Positions 31,958 to 35,109 of a stretch of DNA of 35,109 nucleotides are shown one piece after another. The notes under the pieces were generated by a model that saw nothing but the letters and a program-made list of their open reading frames with translations, had not been told where the DNA came from and made no database searches. Made by a program: the position numbers and the translations under genes. The DNA is from an uncultured Lachnospiraceae bacterium (lineage in GTDB: Bacteria; Bacillota; Clostridia; Lachnospirales; Lachnospiraceae): the NCBI GenBank assembly GCA_910585555.1, contig CAJUFU010000032.1, forward strand, positions 216-35,324. The letters are read 5' to 3'. Numbering within the stretch: the first letter of the stretch is position 1; every line of letters begins with the position of its first letter.

Positions 31958-32596
31958 TCATTTTACCCATTGCTTATTGGCCACTGGCCTTCCATGGCCA
32001 AAATATATCGTTCTCTTGCCGATACTGCTTATCTTTCTTGCACTTTCCAACATATCGTCTCTGTTATGATACAACATGGAAACCGTGGGATAAAACATAT
32101 TCATCAAAGCATCGCCAACAATCAAATGTTTCCTGTCCACATCAACACCAATAGAACCATCTGTATGTCCCGGTAAAGAAATGATACGCGCATCTATGCC
32201 GTAATCGGATAGGCTGTCATGATCATGCAAGAATAGATCGGGTTGAAATGCCGGCATGGGACGAACGGAAAATTCCTTAAGAGATGCCGCTAGAACAATC
32301 TTTCCCAAAATATTTACCGCAGAAAGCGATTGCTTTGCGTTGGACGAAATCAAATTGCAGTCCTTCTCATGCATTCCAATAGGAATCCCTAATTCGTCCG
32401 CTATTTTGGCGGCATTTTCGGCATGGTCAAAGTGTGCGTGGGTTAGGATGATCAATTTAACGCGATACAATCTGGATGCTTCGATTACCTTGTCAAGAAA
32501 CTCCGCTTTCCCCGTATCCACCAATATTCCATTTGTCCCATTTTCAATGATATAGCAATTGACATTGCCGCATTTTATTCGATGAATCTCGCTCAT
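31958..32596 (-). CDS. MBL-fold metallo-hydrolase
   Basis: 212 residues. THAHFDHAENAAKIADELG supplies HxHxDH; LPGHTDGSIGV, VGDALMN and YFGHGRPV give the remaining metal ligands (His, Asp, His). It is of the glyoxalase-II-like branch and binds two metal ions in the cytoplasm. No signal peptide. AGGAG lies 8 bases before ATG 32596. It is downstream of lacI by 32 bases and probably cotranscribed. Substrate is unknown; it may detoxify a by-product such as an acyl thioester or lactoylglutathione-like compound. Confidence 0.93.
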   Translation of the reverse strand: MSEIHRIKCGNVNCYIIENGTNGILVDTGKAEFLDKVIEASRLYRVKLIILTHAHFDHAENAAKIADELGIPIGMHEKDCNLISSNAKQSLSAVNILGKIVLAASLKEFSVRPMPAFQPDLFLHDHDSLSDYGIDARIISLPGHTDGSIGVDVDRKHLIVGDALMNMFYPTVSMLYHNRDDMLESARKISSIGKRTIYFGHGRPVANKQWVK

Positions 32597-32628
32597 TTTA
32601 TTCTCCTACAGATTGAAAGTTATTGCTA

Positions 32629-33633
32629 TCATATCTGCTTGCTCTGTTGATGTTCCGCTTTCGTAGTTCCCCCCAAGTAGACATCCACGCTCAGAATCTG
32701 CCTGTGGAGGGTACTCCTCCTCTGCTCAATCTGGTCTAACAGCGTGTTCACTGACACCTCCGCAAGAAGTTCCACATTCTGCCGGATAGCTGTCAGCCGC
32801 GGATGAACCATCTGCGTCACACTGGTAGCGTCGAACCCCACCAGGCTGATGTCCTCCGGAATATGCATTCCCCTCTCCCTGGCTGCATTCATACAAGCCA
32901 CTGCTCCTAAATCGCCCGAAAAAATGCCATCGATGTTGGAATGCTTCTCCATAATCTTCCATGCCGTTTTATGAAATGCTTCCCAGTCAAAGACATTCCA
33001 GTCCATGGTCTCTGTCAGCACTTCCACTCCATTATCCATAAGCGTTTTCTGAAATGCCAGATGCCTTTCATTGGCCACAATATGGGGAGACACTCCGCAA
33101 ATCTGCAGGACACGTTTTCGTCCGTCCTTAAGCATCAGCTCTGCCGCCATCTTACCGCCCATCATATGATCACTCCCCACAATGGGAATCTTCGGTCCAA
33201 AATCACGGTCGATCGACACAATCGGCTTCTCATGCCTTAAGTATTCTTCTCCGTCCAGACAATGGGAACCGGTAATGATACCATCCACAATGTTTCTCTC
33301 CAGCATGTCCAAATATTCCCGCTCTCTGTCACTGACTCCCACGGCATTGCAGACCATCGTTTTATAGCCCTGTCTGTATAGCTGCATTTCAATATTTTTT
33401 ACCAAAGAGGAGAAAAAGGGGTGATCTAAATCCGGCACGATCACCCCTACAATCCCGCTTTTATTGCGAAAAAGATTGCGCGCCAATTCATTGGGTGTAT
33501 AGTTTAGTTTTTCTACCGCTTTATCAATCTTCTTTCTTGTGTCTGGTGAAACATATCCCGTATGATTGATTGCTCTGGATACTGTTCCCACGCCGACCCC
33601 GGCTTCCTTCGCCACATCCTTGATACTCGCCAT
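32629..33633 (-). CDS. LacI-family transcriptional regulator
   Basis: 334 residues. SIKDVAKEAGVGVGTVSRAI is the N-terminal HTH and YTPNELARNLFRNKSG the hinge. A periplasmic-binding-like effector domain follows (GVIVPDLDHPFFSSLVKNIE; LVGFDATSVTQMVHPRLTAI). It should bind palindromic sites with a central CG, like the repeats before GH32, and respond to a sugar. It has AGGAG ahead of ATG 33633 and its own promoter. It lies two genes upstream of GH32 in the same orientation. Confidence 0.95.
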   Translation of the reverse strand: MASIKDVAKEAGVGVGTVSRAINHTGYVSPDTRKKIDKAVEKLNYTPNELARNLFRNKSGIVGVIVPDLDHPFFSSLVKNIEMQLYRQGYKTMVCNAVGVSDREREYLDMLERNIVDGIITGSHCLDGEEYLRHEKPIVSIDRDFGPKIPIVGSDHMMGGKMAAELMLKDGRKRVLQICGVSPHIVANERHLAFQKTLMDNGVEVLTETMDWNVFDWEAFHKTAWKIMEKHSNIDGIFSGDLGAVACMNAARERGMHIPEDISLVGFDATSVTQMVHPRLTAIRQNVELLAEVSVNTLLDQIEQRRSTLHRQILSVDVYLGGTTKAEHQQSKQI

Positions 33634-33676
33634 AATCCCTGCTCCTTATCTCTCTTCGCTGTCAAATATCAAGGTA

Positions 33677-33705
33677 ATCATAGCACAGGCAATTGGGAAT
33701 CTCAA
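33677..33705 (-). promoter_or_regulatory. Promoter of lacI
   Basis: On the minus strand TTGAGA (33705-33700), 17 bases, TATGAT (33682-33677) with TGC before it (extended -10). The leader to ATG 33633 is about 35 bases. Confidence 0.65.
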
Positions 33706-33734
33706 CCATACTCTTACCTCTCCTTTATAACCTA

Positions 33735-34766
33735 TCAGTTCTCCCGGAAAGATTTAGAAAAAAGCAATGGCATAAAACATATACCATTCACGATAAGTGT
33801 AAACCAAACAAACTGCCAGGAAGCATCCACCATCAATTCAGGCAAATCGCCCAATATGGCAGAATAACTATTATTCATGGCGTGCAGTAAAGAAACAATC
33901 CATATGTTGTGAGTTTTCACATACACATATCCCCAAAAAATTGCCAGACTCACGCATGTGACAAGTTGTCCAGCCATACTTAAGATCAGCGGGGACGAAT
34001 AGAAGAACCACAATGGAAGATGCCAAAATGCCCAGATGATTCCAAGTATAATACATCCTTTTCTAATCCCTGTCTTTTCCAAAAGCAACGGCTGGAGATA
34101 ATACCGCCACCCATATTCTTCCCCAAAGAAAGCTGTAAAGGAGAGAAAAAAACTTATAAAATTTATAAAAACATCTACTGTAAATTGAGGTGTTATGAAA
34201 ATCTCTATAAGCGCAGGAAACCTCCCCTGCCAGATTGCGCCAAGCATACTTCTGCCCACCAAAAATCCCGCAAACAAACACACATATTTTACCGCCAATT
34301 TACATGTATCACTGGAAAAACTTAACCCCCAGTCCTTACGTACTTCGCCTCTTTCAAGCACCAGCATAATCCACAACAAGAGACTGCCGCCTACAATGAG
34401 AACGGATTCGCCTATACCTCCGGATAAGTTTGGAAAAGGGAGACTCAACAAGCTACATAGAAACCACAAAAAGGAAAGTGCCAAAAAGCTTATGAAAAAC
34501 TTTCGCGGCATGATACTTCCCTTTCTGACCGCCATCATGGCGAGTATGGCTCCCGCCGCTGGATAGTGCATTTGTGCAAGAGAGAAGATTCGTGTATCAT
34601 TCCCCTGTAAATAACTTGCCCGCATGAAAAAAGTCGTGCAAAATGGAAGCAGGAAAGCAATACTGATAAAGATTAGGATTCCCTTCTTCCGTAAGCTGCC
34701 TCGAAAGTTAAATTTACCTTCAAATATCGTACTTCTCAAATCCTTCATCTTACCCAAAATATGCAA
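33735..34766 (-). CDS. CPBP-family intramembrane protease
   Basis: 343 residues with about eight membrane segments. FFGEEYGWRYYLQPLLLEKT carries motif 1 (EExxxR), IIWAFWHLPLWFF motif 2 (W/F-x2-H), and SLLHAMNNSY the third conserved His/Asn. It is of the CAAX/Abi type. Start: TTG 34766 has AGAGG at 4 bases; the ATG at 34748 is possible but has no good site. It lies ahead of lacI in the same direction with no clear functional link; its stop is about 100 bases from the LacI start and the lacI promoter lies between them. Confidence 0.9.
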   Translation of the reverse strand: MHILGKMKDLRSTIFEGKFNFRGSLRKKGILIFISIAFLLPFCTTFFMRASYLQGNDTRIFSLAQMHYPAAGAILAMMAVRKGSIMPRKFFISFLALSFLWFLCSLLSLPFPNLSGGIGESVLIVGGSLLLWIMLVLERGEVRKDWGLSFSSDTCKLAVKYVCLFAGFLVGRSMLGAIWQGRFPALIEIFITPQFTVDVFINFISFFLSFTAFFGEEYGWRYYLQPLLLEKTGIRKGCIILGIIWAFWHLPLWFFYSSPLILSMAGQLVTCVSLAIFWGYVYVKTHNIWIVSLLHAMNNSYSAILGDLPELMVDASWQFVWFTLIVNGICFMPLLFSKSFREN

Positions 34767-34795
34767 TCAGCCTCTTTCCATTGCTTAATTTGTTC

Positions 34796-34968
34796 CTAAT
34801 TTTCCTCGTCATCTAGAATATCTTTGACTAATTTCTCAAGTTCTTTTCGATTTGGTAAGTATAACTCATATTTAGATTGCTGTCCATCCCATACGTTGCA
34901 TACTCTACCAATAATTCATCCTTATTTTTGCTTAATATGATACCAATCGACAGAGAGGGAGCTTCAGA
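34796..34968 (-). pseudogene. DUF1016 / YhcG-type nuclease, C-terminal fragment with frameshift
   Basis: On the minus strand, SLSIGIILSKNKDELLVEYA then TYGM is the conserved strand-helix of the C-terminal PDDEXK-like domain of DUF1016 proteins (usual form PTIGIILC). A frameshift near 34,885 moves the reading to SKYELYLPNRKELEKLVKDI ending DDEEN, stop TAG at 34798-34796. The 5' side is truncated near 34,968, beyond which no family sequence is seen. It cannot be functional. Confidence 0.7.
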
Positions 34969-35041
34969 ACGAGAGCCGACAGCACAACAGGCAACAAGGA
35001 CGTAATAAGCAGGGGGAGGAAGAAATTTAATGTGAATTTTA
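34969..35041 (+). other. Short plus-strand coding tail of unknown origin
   Basis: A plus-strand frame from about 34,941 to a TAA at 35,030 reads ELQNESRQHNRQQGRNKQG and then EEEI. It is hydrophilic, Gln/Arg/Glu-rich, like the C-terminal tails of relaxases or recombinases of mobile elements. There is no start and it overlaps the DUF1016 fragment, so it may be chance. Confidence 0.25.
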
Positions 35042-35070
35042 TTGTAAAGACAGACGTTTTTTTGTATAAT
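35042..35070 (+). promoter_or_regulatory. Sigma-A promoter reading out of the window
   Basis: TTGTAA (35042-35047), 17 bases, perfect TATAAT (35065-35070). It points right; the gene it serves would start beyond 35,109. Confidence 0.65.
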
Positions 35071-35109
35071 TGAAGTGTGGCAGGAACAGGATATATCGTA
35101 TCTTATGTC

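Noticed and set aside
33634..33712. 15-codon ORF (MVEIPNCLCYDYLDI) with GGAGAGG before it, upstream of lacI
   Set aside because: It overlaps the lacI -35 and -10 boxes and is very short; most likely chance.

Overview
The window looks like a piece of a Lachnospiraceae-type (Clostridia, low-to-mid GC Firmicutes) chromosome. This rests on the gene set, not on a database search: an [FeFe]-hydrogenase maturation operon with a TM1266-type regulator, a YjfB-like small protein, a CvfB-like S1 protein, an ftsEX-M23-S41 division cluster, a mannose-family PTS and strong AGGAGG ribosome binding sites. Most long operons run on the minus strand.

Layout. 1-2,900 is a scar zone. It holds a partial unknown gene at the edge, frameshifted remnants, a collapsed IS91-type element (tyrosine recombinase plus transposase), a Sir2 deacylase with a 31-codon UPF0175-like ORF in front of it, and a broken uvrB N-terminus. 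2,912-5,552 is a plus-strand MarR / MATE exporter / cytidylate-kinase-like operon, followed by a frameshifted winged-helix remnant. 6,187-10,409 is a mannose-family PTS operon (IIA, BtpA/SgcQ-like TIM barrel, IIB, IIC, IID) divergent from a GntR/UTRA regulator. Strong hairpins and a broken ORF separate it from the next block.

10,785-17,524 (minus) is a cell-envelope block: a PucR/CdaR-like regulator, ftsE, ftsX, an EnvC/PcsB-like M23 hydrolase activator, an S41 C-terminal processing protease and a ManC-type mannose-1-phosphate guanylyltransferase. A single-gene yjfB-like unit with its own promoter and terminator is transcribed away from it. 18,066-24,873 (minus) is TM1266 regulator-hydE-hydG-hydF, then an acyl-ACP thioesterase that abuts hydF, a CvfB-like S1 protein and a CPBP membrane protease. 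The hydrogenase structural genes are not in the window.

25,216-34,968 is a sugar-uptake block. It contains a LacI regulator, an MBL-fold hydrolase, an intracellular GH32 beta-fructosidase, a binding protein and two permeases (no ATPase gene), plus a hexapeptide acetyltransferase and a second CPBP protein. Fragments of a DUF1016/YhcG-type nuclease gene lie at both ends of it, and a perfect 28-bp direct repeat copies the 3' end of the acetyltransferase gene. Three related palindromic sites lie in the GH32 promoter region.

I found no CRISPR array, tRNA or rRNA. No complete, clearly novel multi-gene system is visible. The least explained structures are the repeat-bounded DUF1016 remnant, the BtpA protein inside the PTS operon, the GH32 operator array and the compacted IS91 element.
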